Source of the DNA: JAGQVA01 sp033764335
GTDB taxonomy: Bacteria; Bacteroidota; Bacteroidia; J057
DNA: 64,000 nt
Direction: 5' to 3'
Assembly: GCA_033764335.1 (NCBI GenBank)
Contig: JANRJC010000068.1
Location: 1-64,000 of the forward strand
The notes beneath the pieces are model-generated. The model ran no database searches. It saw only the letters and a list, made by a program, of their open reading frames with translations, and had not been told where the DNA came from. Position numbers and translations under genes: made by a program. Below are positions 51,856 through 60,618 of the stretch, one piece after another; the first letter of the stretch is position 1, and every line of letters starts with the position of its first letter.

Positions 51856-52350
51856 ATGTCTAAGAAAGCGACATTTCACAGCAGCAAGGTACACCTCACA
51901 GATGCACGTATTCTGTCTTTCAGTATTGGAGGCGAAAATGAATTTTATATAACCCCAGAAGAACTGGTTGGCGTTGTCTTTCGGGTTAAATCCGAAGAGT
52001 TTTTTGATACCGCCCAAAAACTCGCAAGGGTAATATTGAATATTCAAACTGATATTCAGTTTGAAGATGATGAAAGCAATGAATTGAAATCGGTAACCTC
52101 TATTGGAAAATTTAGGCTGGGATTTTCGTTTCTTGTCGATAACTTTGAAGAGTTAATCCAGATTTCAGAAAAAGAAGAAACCATACCTTCCGTTGACGGA
52201 ACTTTGATTACTCACATTTTAGCAATAGCATACGCTACTGCGAGAGGGATGATTCTTGTGAAAACAATGGGAACATATCTGGAAGGTGCAATTCTCCCTA
52301 TTATTGACCCTTCGGAACTTCTAAATAAGCCTCGACAGCCTCAAGTATAA
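51856..52350 (+). CDS. Probable SecB-like chaperone of the cassette
   Basis: The 164-residue acidic protein shows a SecB-like layout: N-terminal beta-strands (HLTDARILSFSIGGENEFYI), a strand-rich middle (LGFSFLVDNFEELIQI), then a C-terminal helix and proline-rich end (ILAIAYATARGMILVKTMG, then AILPIIDPSELL). The last block is equivalent to the yaRE...FPPINLDP region of SecB. In tripartite loci this chaperone protects the antitoxin from degradation. The similarity is weak by eye; the genomic context is the stronger evidence. Confidence 0.6.
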   Translation: MSKKATFHSSKVHLTDARILSFSIGGENEFYITPEELVGVVFRVKSEEFFDTAQKLARVILNIQTDIQFEDDESNELKSVTSIGKFRLGFSFLVDNFEELIQISEKEETIPSVDGTLITHILAIAYATARGMILVKTMGTYLEGAILPIIDPSELLNKPRQPQV

Positions 52351-52353
52351 ACG

Positions 52354-52405
52354 AAGAGGAAGAAGATTTTACTCAACAATGATCACTTGTTGATGGCTGC
52401 CTCTT
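52354..52405. terminator. Stem-loop between convergent genes
   Basis: Outer arms AAGAGG (52354-52359) and CCTCTT (52400-52405) enclose an inner stem CAACAA (52374-52379) / TTGTTG (52387-52392), followed by a TTTT run. It lies 4 bp after the SecB-like gene and ahead of the 3' end of the DUF1905 gene. It is a moderate-quality candidate. Confidence 0.5.
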
Positions 52406-52442
52406 TTCAAGTGTAAAAAGATACTTCATCGGGGGAGTTTGC

Positions 52443-52886
52443 TTAGCCTTTGCCTTCCGTCAAAGCCTCCACCGCTTTTTCAATGCGTTTGATTTTTGTC
52501 TCTTCCGTTTTTGCATCGGTGATCGAAAGAACTAATGCTTTCTTTTTGCTGGGCGAAAGCTTTTCGAATGCCTTTTTAGCTTCTTCGTTTTTATCCAGCA
52601 CTTTTTGAAAGTCTGCGGGAAGTTCAACGGTTCGGGGTTCTGTGTCCAACGTTACCTCAATTTCTAATTCATCTCCGCCTTTTACGTTAGCATTTTTCCG
52701 GTTTTCGGCACTGAGACTTATCAAATATTTATCGCCCATTTTAGCGACGGCACTTCGGTAAGAATAGTTATTCAGGGAGACATTTACCAGCGGTTTTTTG
52801 CCACCACCCAGTTTTTCGAGGATTTCCTCCGGAACCTCTATGCCGGTGTTATTTCCTATCTGAAGAATTTTGGTCTTGAAGTTCAT
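52443..52886 (-). CDS. DUF1905/YdeI-like protein
   Basis: The 147-residue protein has a DUF1905 domain (about residues 1-85; TKILQIGNNTGIEVPEEILEKLGG, VNVSLNNYSYRSAVAKMG, ISLSAENRKNANVKGGDELEI) followed by a YdeI/OmdA-like helical tail (FQKVLDKNEEAKKAFEKLSP, then TDAKTEETKIKRIEKAV). These two parts are commonly fused in bacteria. The tail resembles the bacteriocin-protection family, but a biochemical role is not known. It converges on the SecB-like gene. Confidence 0.85.
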   Translation of the reverse strand: MNFKTKILQIGNNTGIEVPEEILEKLGGGKKPLVNVSLNNYSYRSAVAKMGDKYLISLSAENRKNANVKGGDELEIEVTLDTEPRTVELPADFQKVLDKNEEAKKAFEKLSPSKKKALVLSITDAKTEETKIKRIEKAVEALTEGKG

Positions 52887-53059
52887 CGGTTAATCGGGTT
52901 TTGTTTGGCTTTCAATTTACAAAGGATTCGGAAAGTTTTTCCAATCACTTAAAAATTCTCACTCACACAAAAATCTGCCTAATGTCTTTCGGATGACAGA
53001 TTTTCTTGTGCCGGAAGGGTTGTTTTGTGTGAAAATTATCCCTAAATCTATCTATCATC

Positions 53060-53518
53060 ATGAAAAATATTTTGAAGATATCCTTCCTTTCGGCCGTTTT
53101 TATATTGACGGTAATGTCTCAGGGTTGTTCCCAAAACACTTCTAGTGAAATATATTCCACCAAGACAGGAGCCATCAAAGGTTATGATCCGGTTGCTTAT
53201 TTTACGGAGGGAAGACCGGTCAAAGGTTCTGATACTTTTACTTTTGAATGGAAGGGTGCCACCTGGCGGTTCAGTTCCGGCGAAAACCTCGCGGCTTTTA
53301 AAGCAGATCCTGCAAAATACGCGCCTCAGTACGGCGGATATTGCGCTTATGGCGTAGCAGATGGCCACAAAGCCTCCATTACCCCCGAAGCTTTTACGAT
53401 CCTCAACGGCAAACTTTACCTCAACTACAACAAAGATATACAAGACATTTGGAACAAAGACCAACAGGGTTATATCCAAACGGCCAACAAAAAATGGGAA
53501 ACGGTAAAGAAGGAATAA
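53060..53518 (+). CDS. YHS-domain lipoprotein
   Basis: The 152-residue protein has a lipoprotein signal (MKNILKISFLSAVFILTVMS, lipobox Cys near residue 24) and a YHS domain: GYDPVAYFTEGRPVKGSDTF near residue 41, FEWKGATWRFSS near 62 and YAPQYGGYCAYG near 88. YHS domains are small metal-binding modules, and copper or related metals are likely. It stands alone; the following gene is on the other strand. Confidence 0.85.
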   Translation: MKNILKISFLSAVFILTVMSQGCSQNTSSEIYSTKTGAIKGYDPVAYFTEGRPVKGSDTFTFEWKGATWRFSSGENLAAFKADPAKYAPQYGGYCAYGVADGHKASITPEAFTILNGKLYLNYNKDIQDIWNKDQQGYIQTANKKWETVKKE

Positions 53519-53532
53519 CGATGTTTTTTAAA

Positions 53533-53817
53533 TTACGGAAAATATTTGTAAACGTCTTTTCGGTGTAGGAATCGGATGAAGTAAACAATGTTCTCAGTTG
53601 TCTCTGCATTATTAACTATTTCTATTCCAATCCGGTAATCGCCCAATTTAATCCTATAATAAGTTTTATATCCTTGAAGTTTTTTCAGATTATGAATCTC
53701 CTTTGGACTCTCCGCTGCGATGACCTGCTCAATTACCCTTGCAAGTTTTTTGTGTAAGGCTGAGGTGGGGACTTTCGAAACGTCTTTCTCAAAAGTCTTA
53801 TCAATCAAAACTTTCAT
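53533..53817 (-). CDS. RelE-family toxin
   Basis: The 94-residue protein has the RelE fold signature: MKVLIDKTFEKDVSKVP at the start, IHNLKKLQGYKTYYRIKLGDYRIGIE near residue 41 and VYFIRFLHRKDVYKYFP at the end. It is predicted to cleave ribosome-bound mRNA. Basic and aromatic residues of the active region (YYRIKLGDYRIG, LHRKDVY) are kept. It overlaps the upstream antitoxin gene by four bases (ATGA). Confidence 0.9.
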   Translation of the reverse strand: MKVLIDKTFEKDVSKVPTSALHKKLARVIEQVIAAESPKEIHNLKKLQGYKTYYRIKLGDYRIGIEIVNNAETTENIVYFIRFLHRKDVYKYFP

Positions 53818-54011
53818 TTACGAAGTTTTTTCAAAAACTCTCGAGTATCTACTATTTCACCTGTTTTCCCATCTTCAATGGCAAAACCCAGCCCCATATC
53901 TTCCCATTCTTCGATACTCAGAATCCGGGTTTTGATTCCTATTTTCCGGGCAAGTTTTATCAAGAGTTTAATGTCTGCTTCGGACTCTCCTGAAAATATG
54001 ACATTTACCAT
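53814..54011 (-). CDS. Small antitoxin partner of the RelE-like toxin
   Basis: The 65-residue protein has a beta-alpha start (MVNVIFSGESEADIKLLIKL) and an acidic middle with IEEWEDMGLGFAIEDGKTGE, as seen in small antitoxins paired with RelE-type toxins in Bacteroidota. There is no helix-turn-helix, so DNA binding is doubtful. The four-base overlap with the toxin gene supports the pairing. Confidence 0.75.
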   Translation of the reverse strand: MVNVIFSGESEADIKLLIKLARKIGIKTRILSIEEWEDMGLGFAIEDGKTGEIVDTREFLKKLRK

Positions 54012-54090
54012 TATATGCTTTCTTTATACCAATATACGAATTTTCTGAGAGGTGTGTTAGTAATTTACTTCCTAAAAAATTCTAATCCCC

Positions 54091-56202
54091 TTACCAGCCC
54101 AGCAGGGTTTCTAGCTTGGTTTTGACTTTTTCTGCGTTGGGGAGCATGGTCTCTTCGAGAAGGGAATTGAGTGGAACCGCCGGTACGTCCTCCGCTCCGC
54201 AGAGGTGAACCGGTGCATCCAGCCACCGAAAACATTCCAGCGAAATACGCCCGGCCAGCGATTCTGCAAAGGAGTTTTTCAGCACTTCCTCGGTGAGGAT
54301 CAATACCTTTCCGTGTTTTTTTGTTCCTTCGACAATTGCTTCCCAATCCAATGGCTCCAAAGTGCGCAAATCCAGTATTTCTACTTTACCGGGAAAAACC
54401 TTCGAAGCGTTTTTTGCCCAATGGACTCCCATGCCATACGTGATGACCAGGCAGCTTTCGCCGGCGGCAATTTTTTCTTCTTCTGCTTCCTGATAAATCC
54501 GGGCTTTGCCTAGCGGAATGATGTAGTCATCGGAAGGCTCTATCATGCGGGCCTCTTTGCTGCCCGCCACTTTGCTCCAGTACAATCCTTTGTGTTCAAA
54601 TATAATCACCGGATTGGGGTCGTAAAAAGCTGCGCGCATCAGGCCTTTCATGTCGGCAGCATTGGAAGGGTAAACTACTTTTACACCTCGAATGGTAAGG
54701 ATCGCGGACTCTACGCTTGACGAATGAAAAGGCCCGCCGCTGCCGTAAGCGCCTATCGGTACGCGAATGACGGTTTGCACCGGCCATTTTCCGTTGGACA
54801 GGTAATAGGATCGGCTTACTTCTGCGTAGAGTTGGTTTACTCCGGGCCAGATATAGTCGGCAAATTGTATCTCCACAATGGGTTTACAACCGGCGGCAGA
54901 CATACCGGCGGTACTGCCGATAATATAGGCTTCCTGAATGGGGGTATTAAACACGCGGTTGTTACCGTATTTCTGGGCCAGCAGGGCCGCTTCGCGAAAG
55001 ACTCCGCCTAATGTAACCCCGACATCCTGTCCATACAAAAGCGCTTCCGGATGGTCGCGGAGGATTTTGTCCACCGCATGAAGTGCGGCATCAACCATCA
55101 CTACTTCTTTGCCGTCTTTGGGGGTTCGTTCGCCGCTTTCTTCGGTTATGGGTGTCGGCGCATAGACATGACTAAATAAGTCCTCGGGTGTGGGATCGGG
55201 CGCGGCCATCGCTTTTTCCATTTCCTCCCGGACAAATTTTTCCGCGTCCCGGTGAAGGGCTTCGAGTTCGGTTTTTTTTATGCCCAGGCTGAGTAATTGC
55301 TGATGAAAGCGGGGAATGGGGTCTTCGGTTTTATGATCCTGAAGGTCTGTGCGGTACCACTCCATACGCACACCGGAGGTATGGTGATTGAGCAGCGGTA
55401 CGCGGGCACGGAGCAAAAAAGGGCGTCGTTCACTTCGAATGGTTGCGAGGACTTTGTGGAGGGTTTTGTAACTATTTATAAAATCGGTACCGTCTATGTC
55501 CAAAGCTTCGATTCCTTTAAATCCTCGTGCAAATTCAAAGGCATTTTGGGCGTACATTTCCCCGCCTCGGGCGGATATTCCCCAGCCATTGTCCTGCACA
55601 AAATAGAGTATAGGATACTGATGAAGGGCGGCCATTTGCATAGCTTCCGAAACCTCTCCTTCGGTCATTGCACCATCGCCAATGCTGCATACCACTACGG
55701 GAGCGGGATTGGTTTTATCGAAAGCGGCGAGTCCCTGAGATTCGAGGTATTTCAGGCCTTGAGCCACGCCGGTGGCCGGTATGGCCTGCATCCCGGTCGC
55801 CGAAGACTGGTGCGGAATTTTGGGCTTGTCGTCTTGCCGAAGGCTGGGGTGACAATAGTAAGCTCTGCCGCCGGAAAAAGGATCGGTGCGTTTGGCGAAA
55901 AGCTGGAGCATGAGTTCATGCGGCAACATACCTATTCCCAACAAAAGCGCATCGTCGCGATAGTAAGGAGAGACAAAATCCTGCGGCAATAATTGAAGAG
56001 CCAAAGCCAGTTGGATCGCTTCATGCCCGCGGGAGGTTGCATGAACATATTTATTCGTCGTTTCTCGGTTGGCTTCAAATAGTCCGGTCATCGCTTCTGC
56101 CGTGCGCATAAGCGAATATGCGCGAAACAAAATCTCTTTTTTTAGCGGAAGCCGGGAGGGTTTAGGAGAGGTTTTTGAAAAATCGCTGATAGTTGTTTTC
56201 AT
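54091..56202 (-). CDS. 2-oxoacid dehydrogenase E1, fused alpha and beta subunits
   Basis: The 703-residue protein joins an E1-alpha half (about 1-340; thiamine diphosphate motif GDGAMTEGEVSEAMQMAALH near residue 184, ending in the FVQDN Asn) to an E1-beta half. The beta half contains LLYGQDVGVTLGGVFREA near residue 395, an EIQFADYIWPG segment near 448 and a C-terminal transketolase-like domain. It decarboxylates branched-chain or related 2-oxoacids as part of an E1-E2-E3 complex; E2 and E3 are not in the window. Fused E1 of this kind is common in Bacteroidota. The ATG at 56202 is chosen over a TTG at 56217. Confidence 0.92.
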   Translation of the reverse strand: MKTTISDFSKTSPKPSRLPLKKEILFRAYSLMRTAEAMTGLFEANRETTNKYVHATSRGHEAIQLALALQLLPQDFVSPYYRDDALLLGIGMLPHELMLQLFAKRTDPFSGGRAYYCHPSLRQDDKPKIPHQSSATGMQAIPATGVAQGLKYLESQGLAAFDKTNPAPVVVCSIGDGAMTEGEVSEAMQMAALHQYPILYFVQDNGWGISARGGEMYAQNAFEFARGFKGIEALDIDGTDFINSYKTLHKVLATIRSERRPFLLRARVPLLNHHTSGVRMEWYRTDLQDHKTEDPIPRFHQQLLSLGIKKTELEALHRDAEKFVREEMEKAMAAPDPTPEDLFSHVYAPTPITEESGERTPKDGKEVVMVDAALHAVDKILRDHPEALLYGQDVGVTLGGVFREAALLAQKYGNNRVFNTPIQEAYIIGSTAGMSAAGCKPIVEIQFADYIWPGVNQLYAEVSRSYYLSNGKWPVQTVIRVPIGAYGSGGPFHSSSVESAILTIRGVKVVYPSNAADMKGLMRAAFYDPNPVIIFEHKGLYWSKVAGSKEARMIEPSDDYIIPLGKARIYQEAEEEKIAAGESCLVITYGMGVHWAKNASKVFPGKVEILDLRTLEPLDWEAIVEGTKKHGKVLILTEEVLKNSFAESLAGRISLECFRWLDAPVHLCGAEDVPAVPLNSLLEETMLPNAEKVKTKLETLLGW

Positions 56203-56345
56203 AAAAATAAGGCGCAATCTCAGTGGAAAGATAGAAAATCCTCTTCGGACGAACTAATGGTTGTTAGGTTTTCAAGATAACGCGATAAACGCCCATCTGT
56301 TTGTAAGATTTTGTAATTTGCCTTGAGAAATTGATAATTCCCCCA

Positions 56346-57296
56346 ATGAAAACTACTGAAGAAATCGAAAAACTCAACGATCAGGCATGGGAACTGATTC
56401 ACGAGGAAAAACTAAAAGAAGCCGCCGAAATCGGCCATAAGCTCAAGGCCGAAGGTATTGAGTCTGGCTATCGCATTGTCGCTACTACTTATGTGATGGA
56501 AGAAAAATTTGATCGGGCGATTGCCGAGTTGAAGGACGGTATCAAACGCATTCCTGATTCATGGGAACTTCATCTTCAGTTGGGGAATTTTTTATCGGAC
56601 AATGGCGATTTTGATGAGGCCATCCGTACACTGGATCAGGCTTCACGTCTTCCCGGAGCGGAAAAACACTGGATAAACCTAAACAAAGCCGTAGTTTATA
56701 CCCGTAAAGCGGACTTTGACAAGGCTTTAAACCTTCTTCAAAAAATCGAACATGCCGAGGCTGTAAATCAGGCGTTTGAGCTTCAGTTGCGAATTCTCGA
56801 TCAGTTGGGGCACCACGACCTCATTCTTCAAATGGAGGACGAACTGGAATACCTCCAGACGCCCGAGGATGAAGAATCTGCCGAAACGCTTTCCCAGATT
56901 TGTACGCATATTGCCCGAGCCTATTATATGGAAGAGGACAACGATGCCGCCAAACACTATATCCGCCAGGCGGTAGAATACCAACGCACCAATACCGATG
57001 CTGCTGAACTTTTGCGCGAGATCAACGGGCAATTTTCGGAAAATTCGCGCATCTATTCCTTTGTCATAAATGGCCTGCTAAACGATCCCGAATCGGGAGA
57101 TGAAATTCCTTTTTTTACCACTTATGGAGTAGTAGCTGACAGCGAAGAAGAAGCCCTCGAATTAATTCACGACTACGAAATTGAGGCGGTGGATAAAAAT
57201 TCGCTTGAAATCTCACAGGTTGACTCTACCGAAAATACGGAAGGTGATCCGAAAGGAATTTATCTGGTGGGTGGATTTGCGTTTTTGGAGGATTAA
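56346..57296 (+). CDS. TPR-repeat protein
   Basis: The 316-residue soluble acidic protein has tetratricopeptide-like repeats from about residue 5 to 225 (e.g. FDRAIAELKDGIKRIPDSWE, FDEAIRTLDQASRLPGAEKH, FDKALNLLQKIEHAEAVNQA). These are followed by a C-terminal alpha/beta segment (about 235-316, IYSFVINGLLNDPESGDEIP). No signal peptide is present, so it is cytoplasmic. Repeats suggest protein binding; the partner is unknown. Its stop codon overlaps the stop of the convergent membrane-protein gene (TTAA shared). Confidence 0.8.
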   Translation: MKTTEEIEKLNDQAWELIHEEKLKEAAEIGHKLKAEGIESGYRIVATTYVMEEKFDRAIAELKDGIKRIPDSWELHLQLGNFLSDNGDFDEAIRTLDQASRLPGAEKHWINLNKAVVYTRKADFDKALNLLQKIEHAEAVNQAFELQLRILDQLGHHDLILQMEDELEYLQTPEDEESAETLSQICTHIARAYYMEEDNDAAKHYIRQAVEYQRTNTDAAELLREINGQFSENSRIYSFVINGLLNDPESGDEIPFFTTYGVVADSEEEALELIHDYEIEAVDKNSLEISQVDSTENTEGDPKGIYLVGGFAFLED

Positions 57297-58564
57297 CCCT
57301 GAACCGGCAACGATGTCAGTTTCTGAAAACGGTCGGCGAAAATCAGGTTCCACAAAAAAAACGTCAATACCCCTGAACTAAGGGACATATATAATAAAGC
57401 CAAAGGTTCCTCGAAAAAAATATCGAACCCTATCTTAATAATAAAAGGAACTACCGGTGTCATCGCTGCCCCTAATGCCAGTATGAGGATTTTCCAGTAG
57501 TTTGCCCGATGGCTTTTGGGACGAAAATAGGCTTGTAGGATAAAAAACGCCCATAAACCCATAAACAGTGTTACTGCAAAATCGGTATCACCTCCACTGA
57601 TTACGACAAAACTTGAAAGAATAAAAACCCCAACACCCACAATTACCCCCACAACAAACTTTGCCCATCCCATTTTGAGGTAAATCATCACCAGGCCCCA
57701 AGTCAGAAAAATAGAAAATATAATCAGGGATACGGCACTTGCATGCATAAAATCATGATTCCACGAATGATGGCGTTCTTTTGCCTCAACAATATCTCGG
57801 AGTGGCCATTGAATATTGTCAAAACTGGCGCGAAGAGCCTGTTCCAAATTTTCGGGGTTTTGCACTTCCCCGTCGAGAATCTGCGCCGGTTCATATACCC
57901 GAATAGACTGCCAGCCGTCGTATTTTTCGACGATACGGAGGTATTCTGCGATCATTTTGAGTTTTTCTTCCCGGCTTCTTTTTTCCCAGTCAAAATAAAG
58001 AGAGGCCCCGAGCACGACACCTTCCAGATGAGTCGGGCCGTGAATGATGGTGAAATTTTCAGCGTATCGGTCTCGGTCGCGCAAATTTTCCGCCTTGCTC
58101 TTCCCCAGATTGGTTGAGATCAGATTGACTTTGTTGATGTCGCTGATTAGTTCCCGGTCATTTATTCGTGAGGCATTAAAGTAGGAAACCGAAAACCCGT
58201 ACAGGTATGGGATAAACATCAGCATTACAATTCCCAGCCCCACCATAGCCTGAACCGAAAGGCGTTTCTGCAAAGACGTATGCCCAAATTCCCTCTCCGG
58301 ATTGTATTTCCCCAGATGATAAACCCATATCAAAAAAATCATTACCACCGGAATAAACATCATTCCAAAGTGTGTATTTACATAGGATAAATTTCGAATA
58401 TCAACCTGTAGCCAGGCCATTCCCAGGCATAGCGGAATAATCATCAGCAATCCCCAGGCAAGAAAATGGAGTCTTGTTGCCCATATTTCGGGGAAATGAA
58501 GCAGGAGATATTTGTCGAAGGTTTTGAGAAAAGCAGGAAAAAAACGCCTGAGTTTTCGGGTCAT
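57293..58564 (-). CDS. Polytopic membrane protein of unknown function
   Basis: The 423-residue protein has about eight hydrophobic helices: two near residues 30-50, one at 66-83, one at 103-125, then a large soluble loop (about 128-275), and four more from 278 to 415. I do not recognise the family. The loop contains HGPTHLEGVVLGASLYFDWE near residue 176. It lies 20 bp downstream of the cyclic-nucleotide-binding-domain gene on the same strand, so the two form a likely operon and may act together in signalling. Confidence 0.7.
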   Translation of the reverse strand: MTRKLRRFFPAFLKTFDKYLLLHFPEIWATRLHFLAWGLLMIIPLCLGMAWLQVDIRNLSYVNTHFGMMFIPVVMIFLIWVYHLGKYNPEREFGHTSLQKRLSVQAMVGLGIVMLMFIPYLYGFSVSYFNASRINDRELISDINKVNLISTNLGKSKAENLRDRDRYAENFTIIHGPTHLEGVVLGASLYFDWEKRSREEKLKMIAEYLRIVEKYDGWQSIRVYEPAQILDGEVQNPENLEQALRASFDNIQWPLRDIVEAKERHHSWNHDFMHASAVSLIIFSIFLTWGLVMIYLKMGWAKFVVGVIVGVGVFILSSFVVISGGDTDFAVTLFMGLWAFFILQAYFRPKSHRANYWKILILALGAAMTPVVPFIIKIGFDIFFEEPLALLYMSLSSGVLTFFLWNLIFADRFQKLTSLPVQG

Positions 58565-58584
58565 GGGACAAGTATTATTCCGGT

Positions 58585-59973
58585 CTAAATCAAGGTAAGT
58601 TTATGATTGACTTCCAGGGCCATGGCTTCCTGTCGCAGTTCGCGTTTGAGGCGTTTGATAAAATCCACGACTTCATCGAGGTAGCGATTCATATCTGCTT
58701 GGGTAATGTAGGAGTGAACAATATACACGACCTCATCAATCAGCCCCAGTTGTTCACTTTTCCATACTCCACTTACGATTTTACAGGTTGCCCCGCCAAA
58801 CCTTTCGGCCATAAATTCTTTGGTCTGATCCATATAGATGGTAGTATCGCTAGCCACATCTGCATCTACGGTAGTCGGAATAAATATACCAATACTATTC
58901 GTTCTTTCCAATCGCTCAAGGCAGCCTTCGACGAGTCGAAGGAGGGGTTCTGGCAGCGAAGCTGAATCTTTTTTCTCAAGCTGAAAGCCCGGAAAATCCT
59001 TGAGATAGGGAATGTCGAAGTCTGCAATTCCTCGAGAGTCCAGTTCGGTATAAGTTTTTTTACTGCGGTTGATCACCACAATCAGCCCGGTGTCCTCTTT
59101 GCGGATACGGTTTTTGATTTGTTTCTGCATCGCATCAATCTGCAAGAGGCCTTCCCTTGTCGGCGATCCCATTACGATCACCTGATTGGCGTGTTCCAGC
59201 ATTTGTACCACTCCTTCATCAAGTTGGTTCTGCACCTGAATCACCATATTTTCGTAGCGACTCAGCACATTGTCCATCATCAGGGTTACGCGGGTATTTA
59301 CGGGCAAATAACTTTCTTCGGAAGGAATAAGAATATCAAAACCGTCGGCATGGTGATATACCGACGTTCCCTGCGCGAGTTGATGCCCGCTGAGTGCCCG
59401 CCAGGGATTGGGGTATTCCATATAAGCGGTAGGGCCGTTTAGGGTTTCGACCATTCCCTCGGCAAGCAAAGTACCGATGGTAGTGCTGCCGCTGTGCTCT
59501 TCTCCGTGAAAGAGCAGGATAAGTTTGGTTTTGCGATGTTCATTGCTCATGCGGCGGCTTACGTCCACGAGGTAACGCCCCAGCATGCGGGCGAGTTCGA
59601 TGGCTACGCGGGAGTGTTGTTCGAGGATTTGGAGGAAATCGTCGCGTTGGATAGCCAGCACATCCACTTCGCTGAGGGCGGAAACGGTGGCGGAGCGGGG
59701 TTCATTTTCCAGAATACCCACTTCGCCAAAGGTATTTCCCGGCATTAGGTAGGCAAGCAGCCTCTCTTTATTGCCCGACATATTTTTCACGGCGACAATG
59801 CCGTTTATCACCAGAAACAATGCGGTACTGGGTTGTCCCTGCCATACGATGACATCGTTGGCGAAATATTGCCGCACTTTTGCCCGTTGTGCCACCTGTT
59901 GCAGTTCCGATTCGGAAAGATCCGAAAACAATTGCGATTGCCGGAGCGAGTCAATTACTTTGTCTTTATCCAT
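58585..59973 (-). CDS. Cyclic-nucleotide-binding-domain protein with P-loop-like C-terminal region
   Basis: The 462-residue protein begins with a cNMP-binding (Crp-type) domain at about residues 8-140: QLFSDLSESELQQVAQRAKV, the GNTFGEVGILENEPRSATVS phosphate-binding cassette, and a hinge helix. No HTH follows. Residues 150-450 form an alpha/beta region with HGEEHSGSTTIGTLLAEGM near 157, which resembles a degenerate MinD/Walker A loop, and with VIVMGSPTREGL near 268 and LIVVINRSKKTY near 298. It is probably a cytoplasmic sensor. I cannot name the second half. Confidence 0.75.
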   Translation of the reverse strand: MDKDKVIDSLRQSQLFSDLSESELQQVAQRAKVRQYFANDVIVWQGQPSTALFLVINGIVAVKNMSGNKERLLAYLMPGNTFGEVGILENEPRSATVSALSEVDVLAIQRDDFLQILEQHSRVAIELARMLGRYLVDVSRRMSNEHRKTKLILLFHGEEHSGSTTIGTLLAEGMVETLNGPTAYMEYPNPWRALSGHQLAQGTSVYHHADGFDILIPSEESYLPVNTRVTLMMDNVLSRYENMVIQVQNQLDEGVVQMLEHANQVIVMGSPTREGLLQIDAMQKQIKNRIRKEDTGLIVVINRSKKTYTELDSRGIADFDIPYLKDFPGFQLEKKDSASLPEPLLRLVEGCLERLERTNSIGIFIPTTVDADVASDTTIYMDQTKEFMAERFGGATCKIVSGVWKSEQLGLIDEVVYIVHSYITQADMNRYLDEVVDFIKRLKRELRQEAMALEVNHKLTLI

Positions 59974-60018
59974 GCCTGAATTCTCTCATTTTATAAAGAT
60001 ATGGGTAATTAAGGGATA

Positions 60019-60597
60019 TTACGAATCTTCATTTCCATTCGTAATAATCATCAGCATCAGTGCATTTACTGCAATGACAATTCCTGCCCCCACGAGGGTC
60101 TTGATGTACATTCCCGGCAATAAAGGAAGGAGGATGGGCATAATACCTTCAAATCCCTGCTGAAAACCGTACCAGCCAAAACCGACAATCAGGATGATTA
60201 CATGCCCGGTAAGAAGCGTAAGGATAATGTTCCACCATTTTTGTCCCCATGCCCCGGTGGCCATCATTCCTACTACCCATGCAGCGAGAGGAAAAGCCAC
60301 CAAAAACCCGCCGCTCGCTCCCCATAGGCGATCCAGACCGTGACCTCCTTCGGCAAAAACCGGAAGACCCACAAACCCCATAATCAGGTATAAAACAACG
60401 GAAAAGAATCCTTTTTTTGCCCCCAACAGCATGGCTGTTACGAGGATTACCAATGACTGAAGGGTCACGGGCACGGCTTTACCCGGCATGATTTCAATCG
60501 GAGCCACCAGACAAATCAGAAGAGTAGCCAGGAGCACTTTTATCGGTGCATCCCAGAACCGGTCATGAGTGATAGGCGGCAACTGATCAATCAGCAT
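60019..60597 (-). CDS. bioY: Biotin transporter BioY (ECF S component)
   Basis: The 192-residue membrane protein has six helices and the BioY signatures IEIMPGKAVPVTLQSLVILV near residue 32, LGAKKGFFSVVLYLIMGFVGLPVFA near 58 and GGHGLDRLWGASGGFLVAFP near 83. It binds biotin and imports it with, or sometimes without, an ECF energy-coupling module; no such module is encoded here. It starts 21 bp after typA on the same strand. No biotin-responsive operator or riboswitch was recognised. Confidence 0.93.
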   Translation of the reverse strand: MLIDQLPPITHDRFWDAPIKVLLATLLICLVAPIEIMPGKAVPVTLQSLVILVTAMLLGAKKGFFSVVLYLIMGFVGLPVFAEGGHGLDRLWGASGGFLVAFPLAAWVVGMMATGAWGQKWWNIILTLLTGHVIILIVGFGWYGFQQGFEGIMPILLPLLPGMYIKTLVGAGIVIAVNALMLMIITNGNEDS

Positions 60598-60618
60598 AAC
60601 AATAAAGAGGCGGTTTTA

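Noticed and set aside
60598..60618. Biotin-responsive operator or riboswitch before bioY
   Set aside because: The gap to typA is only 21 bp and holds no palindrome or conserved aptamer pattern.
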